A stretch of 35,233 bases of DNA from Crocosphaera sp. (GTDB lineage: Bacteria > Cyanobacteriota > Cyanobacteriia > Cyanobacteriales > Microcystaceae): positions 1 through 35,233 of the forward strand of contig JASJDN010000028.1 in NCBI GenBank assembly GCA_030065205.1, written 5' to 3'. Positions within the stretch are counted from its first letter, which is position 1; each line of letters opens with the position of its first letter. Both the position numbers and the translations under genes were made by a program. Below, piece by piece: positions 1-9,356 of this stretch. The notes under the pieces were generated by a model. That model had not been told where the DNA came from and made no database searches. It saw nothing but the letters and a program-made list of their open reading frames with translations.

Positions 1-830
<830 letters not shown>

Positions 831-1005
831 TTAAACTAAAACTAAAGGTGAAGATAGGGTTAACTTCAATATATCAAGGTTAATGATCTAACCGGATGAT
901 AACGCCTGATGATACAGGTATGGTTTCTTCAAGAGAAACACTTGTTAACTTATGTTAACGTTTCTCAGGAACGATTGACTAGGAATTTCTTGATATTTTG
1001 ATATT

Positions 1006-1132
1006 TACAGCAGTTTTCAGATCAATAGACTAACAATGAAAATCAAAATTACCCCCACACTCCCCACCCCTCCCACACTCCCCACACTCAAACTAACTAA
1101 AATATTGATAAACTCAATTGAAAACTGCTATA
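1006..1132 (+). repeat. MITE-like element, family A, copy 1
   Basis: A 127-base element between ftsH and tnpB. It is bounded by 14-base inverted termini: TACAGCAGTTTTCA at 1006 and the complement of TATAGCAGTTTTCA at 1119-1132, with one mismatch. The interior has a run of CCCCACACTCCC-type short tandem units (about 1050-1090). A second copy in opposite orientation lies at 14838-14964. There is no coding capacity. The rest of the ftsH-tnpB gap holds no gene that I can see. Confidence 0.8.
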
Positions 1133-1153
1133 GGGGTTGGCTGAAAAAATCTC

Positions 1154-1300
1154 TCAAAAATTTCAGCTTTTGACACTCCCCGACCTAAAGGTACGGGGAT
1201 TCTTCAATCAACGACCCGTCTTGCTGATGCAGGATTGCTCCAACAAAAGTAGAGGACAAGTCTCCTGAAGCGTTCGGATCTAAGATCCAGGTTCCGACGT
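1154..1300 (-). ncRNA. Predicted omega RNA (reRNA) of the tnpB element with 3' guide
   Basis: TnpB proteins use an RNA made from the 3' end of tnpB and the right end of the element; its last 16-20 bases, lying just outside the element, are the guide. Here the right-end hairpin covers 1178-1198 and the element appears to end at TGTCAA (about 1170-1175). The guide on the minus strand would then start AAGCTGAAATTTTTGAG. The 5' limit given is arbitrary within the known size range. This is prediction from family knowledge plus the visible hairpin. Confidence 0.45.
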
Positions 1301-2393
1301 GACCCGTCGTACCCAAGGCTCGATTAAGAATGTTTATTGCTGCGTTTTCGTCTCTATCTAATCGACATCCACAAGCACAAACATGAGTCCTTGTAGATAA
1401 GGATTTTTTAACCACAGCACCGCAATTAGAGCAATTTTGTGAAGTATAGGCAGGATTAACCGCAACAGTTATTCTCCCCATTTTTACCCCAAAATACTCT
1501 AACCATTTCCTAAATTGATACCAACCAGCATCATTAATTGACTTGGCTAAACAATGGTTTTTAACTAAGTTTTTAATTCTCAAATCTTCGTAGGCGACCA
1601 AATCGTTAGATTGGATTACGCAACGGGCAAGTCTCTTTGTGTGTTCTTCACGTTGCCTACTTATTTTGAGGTGTTTACGACCAAGTTTATTAATGGCTTT
1701 TTTGCGGTTGATTGAGCCTTTCTTTTTTCGAGAAACACGCCTTTGATGAAACTTTAATCGTTTTTCTCCTTGACGATAAAATCTAGGGTTGGGTTCAGTT
1801 TTACCCTTTGAATCAGTGTAGAATTCCTTTAAACCAACATCTAAACCAATGGTTTGATGAGTTGGTGGTAATTCTTCTTTGACATCAACAGAGATGCAAA
1901 ATTGACAGTAATAACCATCTGCTTTGCGTACTAATCTAACCCGTTTGATTTTATCTTCAGGATAAAAAGCCAAATCCCAAGTTCCAATTAACTTAAGTTT
2001 TCCGATACCTTTTTTATCAGTAAACTCAATATGTTTCGGGTCTAAAAGTTTCCATCCACTTGTTTTATACTCAACCGAACGAGCATTTTTCTTAAAACGT
2101 GGATATCCTTTTTTACCAGGAATTTGTTTCTTACAATTATCAAAAAATCTAGCAATTGATGACCAGCATCTTTCAACAGAAGCTTGGCAAGCATGAGAGT
2201 TTAGGTCTTTAACAAAGGAAAACTCAGAACGTAACTTAGTGTTGTACCGATAGAGTTCAGCACGACTAACCTTTTGACCATCAATCCAATAACGCAAGCA
2301 CTTATTACGAACAAATTGAGATGTTCTGATGGCCTCGTTGATGGCTAGATATTGCTTTATTTTCCCTTTTACCTTGAACTCTAAAACTATCAT
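1185..2393 (-). CDS. tnpB: RNA-guided endonuclease TnpB (IS200/IS605 OrfB)
   Basis: 402 residues, full length for the family (about 350-420). The N-terminal helix-turn-helix/OrfB region is followed by a RuvC-like nuclease. The three acidic residues are all visible: D185 in GLDVG, E269 in AYEDL and D348 in DRDENAAINIL. A zinc ribbon has C321 and C324 in CSNC, then C339/C341/C343 in VCACGC. Basic residues are dense at 205-255. TnpB cuts DNA next to a short target motif, guided by RNA from its own 3' end, which helps the transposon persist. The stop codon lies inside the right-end hairpin. A TATAAT-like box on the minus strand (plus 2422-2427) is a possible promoter, without a good -35. Nothing suggests decay, so an active nuclease is plausible. 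Confidence 0.93.
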   Translation of the reverse strand: MIVLEFKVKGKIKQYLAINEAIRTSQFVRNKCLRYWIDGQKVSRAELYRYNTKLRSEFSFVKDLNSHACQASVERCWSSIARFFDNCKKQIPGKKGYPRFKKNARSVEYKTSGWKLLDPKHIEFTDKKGIGKLKLIGTWDLAFYPEDKIKRVRLVRKADGYYCQFCISVDVKEELPPTHQTIGLDVGLKEFYTDSKGKTEPNPRFYRQGEKRLKFHQRRVSRKKKGSINRKKAINKLGRKHLKISRQREEHTKRLARCVIQSNDLVAYEDLRIKNLVKNHCLAKSINDAGWYQFRKWLEYFGVKMGRITVAVNPAYTSQNCSNCGAVVKKSLSTRTHVCACGCRLDRDENAAINILNRALGTTGHVGTWILDPNASGDLSSTFVGAILHQQDGSLIEESPYL

Positions 2394-2448
2394 TTGACGC
2401 TAGAACGATTGGCGTAAAACAATTATAACATAAAATCCTAGACTGTGC

Positions 2449-2474
2449 GCCGTAAACGGCGGGGCTTGAACCCC
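2449..2474 (-). repeat. Paired hairpins at the left end of the tnpB element
   Basis: Two adjacent perfect palindromic hairpins, GCCG-TAAA-CGGC and GGGG-CTTGAA-CCCC. The second resembles a tRNA T-arm, but no tRNA can be folded around it. In IS200/IS605 elements such hairpins near the left end are recognised by the Y1 transposase. Confidence 0.55.
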
Positions 2475-2596
2475 TGATTTTCTGGTCAGATCCAACAGAA
2501 GAAATCGAGAAAATTTCAAACTCTAAACAAAATGTTACGAAATGCAAAGTATAATGAATACAACTTATAAACCTTTAGAGAGAATAGTAAAAATAG

Positions 2597-4024
<1,428 letters not shown>

Positions 4025-4163
4025 GATTTTGGCTGTAAGTTAGACTGAACCTTGGCCTAAAATAATGACGAAACGGTCAATGAATGGGACAATGCTAGAA
4101 GTCTAACGGTCAAAAGCTCGATTATATCCTTGTTACTATAGAAAATCATTCTGCTTGTGCTGA

Positions 4164-5096
4164 ATGCTACAATTGCCTAAACCTCCCCAACCCCCTAAAA
4201 TGCTGGCCTCTGTGGAAGAGTCCTACGAACGCTGTCGTCAAATTACCCAGAAATATTCTAAAACCTTTTATCTGGGAACCCTGTTAATGCCACCGGAAAA
4301 ACGACGGGCAATCTGGGCTATTTATGTTTGGTGTCGCCGTACCGATGAGTTAGTGGATGGCCCTCAAGCCAAATTTACCACCCCAGAAACCCTACAACAG
4401 TGGCAACAACATCTCGAATGTCTTTTTAACGGTCATCCCCTAGACGATGAAGATGTCGCCCTCGTGGATACCCTACAACGGTTTCCTGTGGAAATAGAAC
4501 CGTTTGAGGACATGATTGCAGGGCAACACATGGACTTATATCGGAACCGTTATGAGACGTTTGAAGACCTGAAACTTTACTGTTATCGGGTAGCCGGAAC
4601 CGTAGGATTAATGTCTAATGCGGTTTTAGGGGTGGAAAAACACCCTTCTGTTGGGCCTTGGAATCAGCAACTAGAGCATTATATTCCCAAAGAAGAGGCC
4701 ATTGCCTTGGGTATTGCCAATCAATTAACCAACATTTTGCGCGATGTGGGAGAAGATGCTCAACGGGGACGGATTTATTTACCTTTAGAAGATTTAGATC
4801 GGTTTAATTATACAGAAACGGACTTATTTAAAGGGGTAATTGACGATCGTTGGCGGGAATTAATGCGGTTTCAGATTGCTCGGGCGCGACAGTATTATAA
4901 AGATGCAGAACGGGGTATTCGCATCCTCTCCAGGGACTCCCGTTGGCCGGTTTGGGCTGCATTGATGCTGTATCAAGGCATTCTTGATGTCATCGAAGCC
5001 AATGATTATGATGTATTTAATCAACGGGCTTTTGTCAGAACTCCTAAGAAAATGGTTTATCTTCCCATCGCATGGTTAAGGGCGCAGGTTCTTTAA
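4164..5096 (+). CDS. crtB: Phytoene synthase
   Basis: 310 residues. It joins two geranylgeranyl diphosphates head to head to make 15-cis-phytoene. Both aspartate-rich Mg-diphosphate sites of the squalene/phytoene synthase family are visible: DELVD (61-65) and DVGED (194-198), the latter in NQLTNILRDVGEDAQRGRIYLP. The substrate-fold segment GTLLMPPEKRRAIWAIYVWCRRTDE is also typical. The ATG at 4164 is preferred; M13 is an alternative because the first 12 residues are a proline-rich low-conservation stretch. It lies downstream of pds and is followed by a repeat-rich gap with no clear terminator of its own. Confidence 0.97.
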   Translation: MLQLPKPPQPPKMLASVEESYERCRQITQKYSKTFYLGTLLMPPEKRRAIWAIYVWCRRTDELVDGPQAKFTTPETLQQWQQHLECLFNGHPLDDEDVALVDTLQRFPVEIEPFEDMIAGQHMDLYRNRYETFEDLKLYCYRVAGTVGLMSNAVLGVEKHPSVGPWNQQLEHYIPKEEAIALGIANQLTNILRDVGEDAQRGRIYLPLEDLDRFNYTETDLFKGVIDDRWRELMRFQIARARQYYKDAERGIRILSRDSRWPVWAALMLYQGILDVIEANDYDVFNQRAFVRTPKKMVYLPIAWLRAQVL

Positions 5097-5395
5097 AGGA
5101 GGCAGGAGTTGAAAGGCAGAAGGCAGGAGGAAAGATTTTCAGTTAAAGTAAAGCCTATCTTTGTGCGCGTTTCCTAGACGAATGCAATTCGCCTAGTTCA
5201 CACCGTTTTTTGCTTCACCCGAAGGCTTAATTCTGCTTCCAATCAACACTTATAAACACGTAATACCAAATCCGCTTGAGATACCCCCTTTTTAAATTGA
5301 TAGCTTAAAGCTTTAAAACCCTTCTGCCTCCTGCCTCCTGCCTTTTGCCTTTTCTAGAAGATAAGATAGGCTTGAGAATCGGATTTGGTATAAAG
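5097..5395. repeat. Mosaic of short cyanobacterial repeats between crtB and cobH
   Basis: No gene is seen in this 300-base gap. Several inverted repeats overlap. GGAGGCAGGAG-type units at 5098-5131 face their complements at 5322-5340. AAGCCTATCTT at about 5153 faces AAGATAGGCTT at 5363-5373. ATACCAAATCCG at 5263-5274 faces CGGATTTGGTAT at 5380-5391. A small hairpin CGAAT-GCA-ATTCG lies near 5180. The tandem GGCAGGA units belong to the short tandemly repeated sequences common in cyanobacteria. The gap separates two convergent transcription units, so the long hairpin may also act as a bidirectional terminator. Confidence 0.75.
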
Positions 5396-5398
5396 CTG

Positions 5399-6028
5399 TT
5401 AACTAGCACCACTTTCGGATTGACCATAAGCTTGCCAAGCTAAGTCGAGTAACCCATTAATAATAGCCACTGCAACCACGGCACTTCCTTTGCGACCATT
5501 AACGGTTATATGAGGAATTTGAGCGTCGTGTAACCGTTCTTTGGCTACATCTGCCCCAATAAAACCGGCAGGGGTACCAATCACCAAGGCCGGTTTAATC
5601 TTATCGTCTTCGGCTAATTCCACCAAAGCGGTTAAGGCGGTTTGGGATTGTCCAACGACAAAAATAGCTTCAGGATAACGCTTCGCTAACGTTTCCATAC
5701 CCCAAGCGGTGGCAGTTTTTGTTTTCTGGGGACGGGTAATGGTTTGAGTGCTACAATACACCGGATTGGCAAAGGTGTCCTGCAGATTTGGCACAATCCC
5801 CACCTGTACCATTGGTACATCCACAACAATGGTACTACGGGATGCGAAAGCAGCAGCCCCAGATTGCAAGGCTTTCTGTGAAAAACGCAAGAGAGAAAGA
5901 TACTCAAAGTCGGCGGTTTGATAAATCACCCGCCGTACAATTTCATACTCAGCAGGGGAGAAAATCGTTTCGCCGATTTCTCCATCAATCATGGCTAGAC
6001 TTTGAGCATCAGTAACGTGCCATTCCAT
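5399..6028 (-). CDS. cobH: Precorrin-8X / cobalt-precorrin-8 methylmutase
   Basis: 209 residues from the ATG at 6028. A GTG nine bases upstream (6037) is an alternative start, but MEWHVTDAQS fits the family start better. The enzyme moves a methyl group from C-11 to C-12 of the corrin ring, giving hydrogenobyrinate or its cobalt form (CobH/CbiC). The family segments PAEYEIVRRVIY, TADFEY, VGIVP, the glycine-rich VIGTPAGFIGA and TVNGRKGSAVVAVAIINGL are present. At the position of the catalytic histidine of studied enzymes this protein appears to have Tyr36 (VIYQTADFEY). It lies 20 bases downstream of psb32 on the same strand and probably shares its transcript. No other cobalamin genes are in the window. 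Confidence 0.9.
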   Translation of the reverse strand: MEWHVTDAQSLAMIDGEIGETIFSPAEYEIVRRVIYQTADFEYLSLLRFSQKALQSGAAAFASRSTIVVDVPMVQVGIVPNLQDTFANPVYCSTQTITRPQKTKTATAWGMETLAKRYPEAIFVVGQSQTALTALVELAEDDKIKPALVIGTPAGFIGADVAKERLHDAQIPHITVNGRKGSAVVAVAIINGLLDLAWQAYGQSESGAS

Positions 6029-6048
6029 AATTAGCACACCAATAAAAG

Positions 6049-6861
6049 TTAAGTATTAGGATTAGAAGCCGGGGGTTGATTCAAAACGGGTGACAGATAA
6101 GCCACTAATACCCCTAAGGCAAAGCCGATAACATTACGGAATAAAGGTAACCAATCGGAGGTTCTTGTTACCACCGGACCGATACCAAAGGCAATAAAGA
6201 GAATTCCCCATAACGGTGAAATAATGAGAACCCATTGCCAAGCAAACACTTGATCCGCTTTACGGGGGGTTCCTGCAAAGCCAAACACTAAGCCCCCTAC
6301 AATCGAGGTGATTAAGGTAAGAATCCATTGCTCTCTGGGTAAACCCGGGACAACCCCACAACCCCCTTTAACTAAACACCCTTTCACCGTGTCTAGAGCG
6401 TTCATAATGGAGGTGTTTTCCCCGTTTTCCCGTACATAGTACATATTACCAAAACGGGCTTGTAATTCAATCCAAAAAGTTCTCGGCAGTAACTCATAGA
6501 CATCATCCCCAATACTAAAAGAGAGGATATTTCCACCGCGAGAATCGGCCACTAAGAGAATACTTTTATCATCTAACCCCCAAAAATTGATGACAGCGCG
6601 GCCTGGAGAGCGATCGTACTGGGTTAAAACCCGAATTCTCCAGCCGGTGTCTGTTTCAAAGGTTTCTATATCGTTAATCAAGGATTCTTCTTGAAGATCG
6701 GGAAGAAAATTGGCTAAATCAACGACAGGGGTAACTTTATCGGGTAATAATTCGGGATTATTGACGGCTAAGGCTGGCGAAGGGGAAAAAACAAAAATGG
6801 CAAAACTGAGAACACAAGTGACTAGGGGAGTTAAAAAAGATTTTAAACCAGGTTGTTGCAT
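6049..6861 (-). CDS. psb32: Photosystem II repair protein Psb32 (TPM domain)
   Basis: 270 residues. It begins with a signal peptide or anchor (about 10-32, ending SPALA) that would place the next domain in the thylakoid lumen or periplasm. The TPM/TLP18.3 domain spans about 35-165 (VVDLANFLPDLQEESL, DTGWRIRVLTQYDRSPGRA, DDKSILLVADSRGGNILSFSIGD). Three to four C-terminal membrane segments follow (about 180-260). The plant TLP18.3 protein and cyanobacterial Psb32 help photosystem II turnover after light damage; some relatives show acid phosphatase activity in vitro. The gene precedes cobH in an apparent two-gene unit. Assignment rests on domain order and the cyanobacterial context. Confidence 0.87.
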   Translation of the reverse strand: MQQPGLKSFLTPLVTCVLSFAIFVFSPSPALAVNNPELLPDKVTPVVDLANFLPDLQEESLINDIETFETDTGWRIRVLTQYDRSPGRAVINFWGLDDKSILLVADSRGGNILSFSIGDDVYELLPRTFWIELQARFGNMYYVRENGENTSIMNALDTVKGCLVKGGCGVVPGLPREQWILTLITSIVGGLVFGFAGTPRKADQVFAWQWVLIISPLWGILFIAFGIGPVVTRTSDWLPLFRNVIGFALGVLVAYLSPVLNQPPASNPNT

Positions 6862-6950
6862 AGGATTTTTCTATTTAACCGATTATCAACACTTAAATAA
6901 ATATTAATCAATTTTATATTTCTTTACACTTTTTGACACCATAATTCAGA

Positions 6951-7343
6951 TTAATCTTTTTTTTCCCCCCTTAAAGGAGAACGATTCCAAGTTTTCCAAC
7001 CCACTTGAAACCCTTTTACCAAGCGACGGGTTCCGTTTTGCACCTTTTTAATTTGTGTTTGAGTCACATTTAGGCTATTATCAACCTGTTTTACCATATC
7101 TGAGGCACTTTTGACCCCACTATCGATCTCATCGGTTAACTCGGTAATTTCTAACCCTGTGAGACGAATAGCGTGTAAGGTCGGGGGAAATTCTCGCTGC
7201 AAGGTATCAAACAATTTTTCAGCACTATGGGCAGCCCTGGTTATCTCTTGCAGCACAGGGATAGCTACGATTAAAATGGCTGTCAGACTCAATGCCATGA
7301 AAAATAAAGAACAGCTAAGCCAAAATAAGGGATCGTTGACCAT
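6951..7343 (-). CDS. DUF948-type membrane-anchored coiled-coil protein
   Basis: 130 residues. One N-terminal membrane segment (about 5-32) is followed by an amphipathic helical region with heptad-like spacing (40-105) and a basic tail (RRLVKGFQVGWKTWNRSPLRGEKKD). This is the layout of small DUF948-like proteins found with YtxH proteins in many bacteria. The biochemical role is unknown. It starts 8 bases after the stop of the YtxH gene and is clearly in the same operon. Confidence 0.75.
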   Translation of the reverse strand: MVNDPLFWLSCSLFFMALSLTAILIVAIPVLQEITRAAHSAEKLFDTLQREFPPTLHAIRLTGLEITELTDEIDSGVKSASDMVKQVDNSLNVTQTQIKKVQNGTRRLVKGFQVGWKTWNRSPLRGEKKD

Positions 7344-7351
7344 ATGTTTCC

Positions 7352-7696
7352 CTAATTATTGTTGGAAGAGTTGGTTTCGGGGGTAATATCGCGAGGAGAT
7401 TCCATCGGAGGGGTTTCGAGTTGTGTGGCTTCGATACCGGCTGCGATCGCTTCTTTGAGGCGACTGAGGGTTCCATCCCAGTTTTTTTGCGCTGACTCTG
7501 AGAGGCGATCGGCTTGTAGTTGTACCGTGGTGGATAAGTCTTCGGCCATTTCGGGTAAAGCATCAGCAGATTTTTTGATAATGCGTCGGGTTTCTCTTCC
7601 GGAACGGGGGGCTAATAAGAGTCCTGTGACCGTTCCTACCATACCACCAATGACCACACCGACCATAAATAAACCACTGTTGTTATTTTTCGACAT
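7352..7696 (-). CDS. YtxH domain-containing envelope protein
   Basis: 114 residues from the ATG at 7696, which has a good ribosome site (GAGGCAAG). An upstream start at 7750 would add 18 residues unlike the family. The glycine-rich hydrophobic N-terminus (GLFMVGVVIGGMVGTVTGLLLAP, split by small residues) and the following RSGRETRR match the YtxH family. The rest is a predicted helical, acidic-rich coiled segment and a disordered Thr/Pro/Asn tail. YtxH proteins are stress-linked in Bacillus; the cyanobacterial role is unknown. Operon with the DUF948 gene. Confidence 0.82.
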   Translation of the reverse strand: MSKNNNSGLFMVGVVIGGMVGTVTGLLLAPRSGRETRRIIKKSADALPEMAEDLSTTVQLQADRLSESAQKNWDGTLSRLKEAIAAGIEATQLETPPMESPRDITPETNSSNNN

Positions 7697-7756
7697 AATC
7701 TTGCCTCTGACTATAACAATCATTTTAGGCAGAATCGGCTGTAACATCACGGCTTC

Positions 7757-8144
7757 TTAGTTTTTTTTCGGATCTATGATCTCGAAATCATAACCAGAGG
7801 GGTGATCTCGAGAGGGTTGAACTTGAAGCAGAACCGATTGACCTTGGCGATCGCCATTGGGCAAGAATTTTACTTCTCCATTAACCGTTTTACTACTAAA
7901 GTCAGGGTTATTTAAGACATTTCGTAAATCCTCACGGGTTTGACTTTGTTGTAAGCCATTAATCAGCACATAGGCAGCATCGTAGGTGGTTGCGGTACGC
8001 CAAGAAACATCTATAATGTTCCCTTATTTGTCCTGATTGCTGCATGATAGACGTGATTCTAGTAAACAGTTGTTGATAATGATAAGTTGGATTATTGTCT
8101 TGTGCTGCGATCGCTTGTTGAATTAATTGGTCTAACTCTTCCAT
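7757..8144 (-). pseudogene. Remnant of a periplasmic substrate-binding protein gene, with a foreign 5' end
   Basis: The 3' two thirds read, in one frame, VSWRTATTYDAAYVLINGLQ, then a helical segment, then VNGEVKFLPNGDRQGQSVLL and a short tail to the stop at 7757. This is the C-terminal part of Leu/Ile/Val-type ligand-binding proteins (Peripla_BP_6), about 85 residues of an expected 350-400. Upstream, the ORF starting at ATG 8144 (MEELDQLIQQAIAAQD) is in another frame and breaks into the remnant near 8020, where the ligand-binding frame meets a TAA. The first 40 residues vaguely recall the N-terminus of certain cyanobacterial sigma-like proteins. A deletion that joined two genes explains this better than a single frameshift. 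Confidence 0.7.
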
Positions 8145-8234
8145 CAATTTAGCCTATAAAAACAAATTGTTACAGGGTAAAAATTTACATAAAATTGAAT
8201 TCCTTTGCTCTTGAGCATTCATCAAAAAGCAGTA

Positions 8235-9017
8235 TCATAGTTTACACTGTAGGAAATATTCAGTATCTTGGATTAATTTTGCTCCCCATAAATTATCCTT
8301 CAAATAATTAATATTGAGTAACTTTTTGTCAAATTTTTCTAATTTATAACTATCGTCTTGATTCTGTTGAAAACAAGACACAGCTAAAGCGAGTTTAGCT
8401 TCTGCTTCTTGACCCAGAGATACTGCTTTCTTAAAACATTCAATAGCTGCCTGAATTTGGTGCAATTCATAAAGAATTAATCCCATATTGATTAAAGAAG
8501 GGATATGTTTAGGGTTCATAGCAAGAGCTTGTCTAAAGTCTTCCCCTGCTCTTTCTATGTCATTTTGCTGATAAAAAACAACTCCTCGATTGTATAGTAA
8601 AGATTCGTCGGGTTTCAGTTGTATGGCTTTGGTATAATCATCAAGAGCTTGGAAAAAATTTCCTGAACGTGCATGAAAGTTTCCTCGACGAAAAAGAGCA
8701 GATATATCTTTACCATTAAGCTCAATGGCTTTGCTATAATCTTGGAGAGCTAAATTATAATTAAGTTCGGCTACACTATCATACACTCTGGCACGAAACT
8801 GATAAGCTAAACAGTAGCTTGCATTCAAATTAATGGATTGACTGAGATCATAAACAGCTAAATCGTACTGATTTTGATTGTAGTAAAGAGTGCCTCTATG
8901 TAAGTAAGCCCAAGAATTATCTGGCGCGGTTTGGATTGAATCATGATAGATATCTAGAGCATCATTAGAGGGGTTCAGTTGTTGTAAGCTTGTCTTGTTT
9001 TTGTCAATGTATTTCAT
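8235..9017 (-). CDS. Tetratricopeptide repeat protein
   Basis: 260 residues with about five to six TPR units between residues 20 and 215, for example AYLHRGTLYYNQNQYDLAVYD, ALFRRGNFHARSGNFFQALDDYTKAIQLKPDE and SLINMGLILYELHQIQAAIECFKKAV (each broken here by its own repeat period of 34). No signal peptide or catalytic domain is visible. TPR arrays bind partner proteins; the partner is unknown. The C-terminal 45 residues (KLEKFDKKLLNINYLKDNLWG) have no recognised domain. It stands alone, with an 87-base gap to the pseudogene downstream and the small RNA region upstream. Confidence 0.85.
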   Translation of the reverse strand: MKYIDKNKTSLQQLNPSNDALDIYHDSIQTAPDNSWAYLHRGTLYYNQNQYDLAVYDLSQSINLNASYCLAYQFRARVYDSVAELNYNLALQDYSKAIELNGKDISALFRRGNFHARSGNFFQALDDYTKAIQLKPDESLLYNRGVVFYQQNDIERAGEDFRQALAMNPKHIPSLINMGLILYELHQIQAAIECFKKAVSLGQEAEAKLALAVSCFQQNQDDSYKLEKFDKKLLNINYLKDNLWGAKLIQDTEYFLQCKL

Positions 9018-9163
9018 AACCCTGTTGCCTTTGTATTAACACCTAATAAGTTATCGGCAAAAAACAACAGGAAATCCGAAATCTGTTACAAAAGTTTACT
9101 TAAACTAGAACTTTTCCCCGAAATCTAAATGTCCAGAATTATTGACAATCTTTTGCAAGACTA

Positions 9164-9192
9164 TTGACAAATATTTTTAATAAGCCTATGAT
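9164..9192 (+). promoter_or_regulatory. Consensus sigma70-type promoter of the small RNA
   Basis: TTGACA at 9164-9169, exactly 17 bases, then TATGAT at 9187-9192. The predicted transcription start is near 9199. This is the best-matching promoter I see in the window. A second TTGACA at 9142-9147 has no matching -10. Confidence 0.75.
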
Positions 9193-9198
9193 GAAGTC

Positions 9199-9277
9199 AA
9201 TAAGTGTTCTCCTCTCAAGGATGGATCGGCAGGTGGAATCGTTTAGCAACACAGGAGACGGTTCCCCTATTTTTTTT
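9199..9277 (+). ncRNA. Candidate small regulatory RNA, about 79 nt
   Basis: A consensus promoter directly precedes it and an intrinsic terminator ends it. The 5' part holds a small hairpin (TCCT-CTCA-AGGA, 9210-9221). The 3' part is the terminator stem. There is no convincing reading frame. The segment CTCCTCTC (9209-9216) is complementary to Shine-Dalgarno-like sequences and matches all eight bases of GAGAGGAG (24844-24851) in front of ndhC in this window. This recalls the CUCCU core of the cyanobacterial sRNA Yfr1, but the Yfr1 core ACUCCUCACAC is not present, so it is not Yfr1. I do not recognise it as a named RNA. Confidence 0.65.
9231..9277 (+). terminator. Rho-independent terminator of the small RNA
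   Basis: The arms AGG-(T)-GGAATCGT (9231-9242) and ACGGTTCC-CCT (9258-9268) form an 11-pair stem with one bulged T and one G-T pair. The loop is 15 bases. A run of eight T residues follows at 9270-9277. Confidence 0.75.
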
Positions 9278-9356
9278 GTTTATTTTTTGTGTAAATTTAG
9301 GAAATTTGGCTCTTTTTTGACAAAAGTTCTTAATAGACTAATTGTATTGATTATCT

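Larger units (their letters stand above)
1170..2474 (-). mobile_element. IS200/IS605-type element carrying tnpB only
   Basis: The element holds a single gene, tnpB, with no tnpA (Y1 transposase) nearby, so it would need a transposase in trans. On the minus strand the right end contains an imperfect hairpin (1178-1198: CCCCG and ACCT arms with one bulged base) that overlaps the tnpB stop codon. It is followed by GAGTGTCAA ending at 1170, a typical right-end arrangement. Upstream of the gene are two perfect small hairpins side by side: GCCGTAAACGGC at 2449-2460 and GGGGCTTGAACCCC at 2461-2474. These are the expected kind of subterminal structures at the left end. The exact left boundary is not resolved; it could lie some tens of bases beyond 2474. 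Confidence 0.7.

Noticed and set aside
1050..1090. CCCCACACTCCC repeats as a possible CRISPR array
   Set aside because: The units are contiguous and very short, with no unique spacers and no cas genes. They are short tandem repeats inside a MITE.
2440..2510. tRNA-like sequence with a GGGGTTCAAGCCCC T-arm on the minus strand
   Set aside because: No acceptor, D-arm or proper seven-base anticodon loop can be placed around it. It fits better as a left-end hairpin of the tnpB element.
9199..9277. Identification of the small RNA as Yfr1 or 6S RNA
   Set aside because: The Yfr1 core ACUCCUCACAC is absent and the length is too short for 6S RNA. Only the CUCCU similarity is real.
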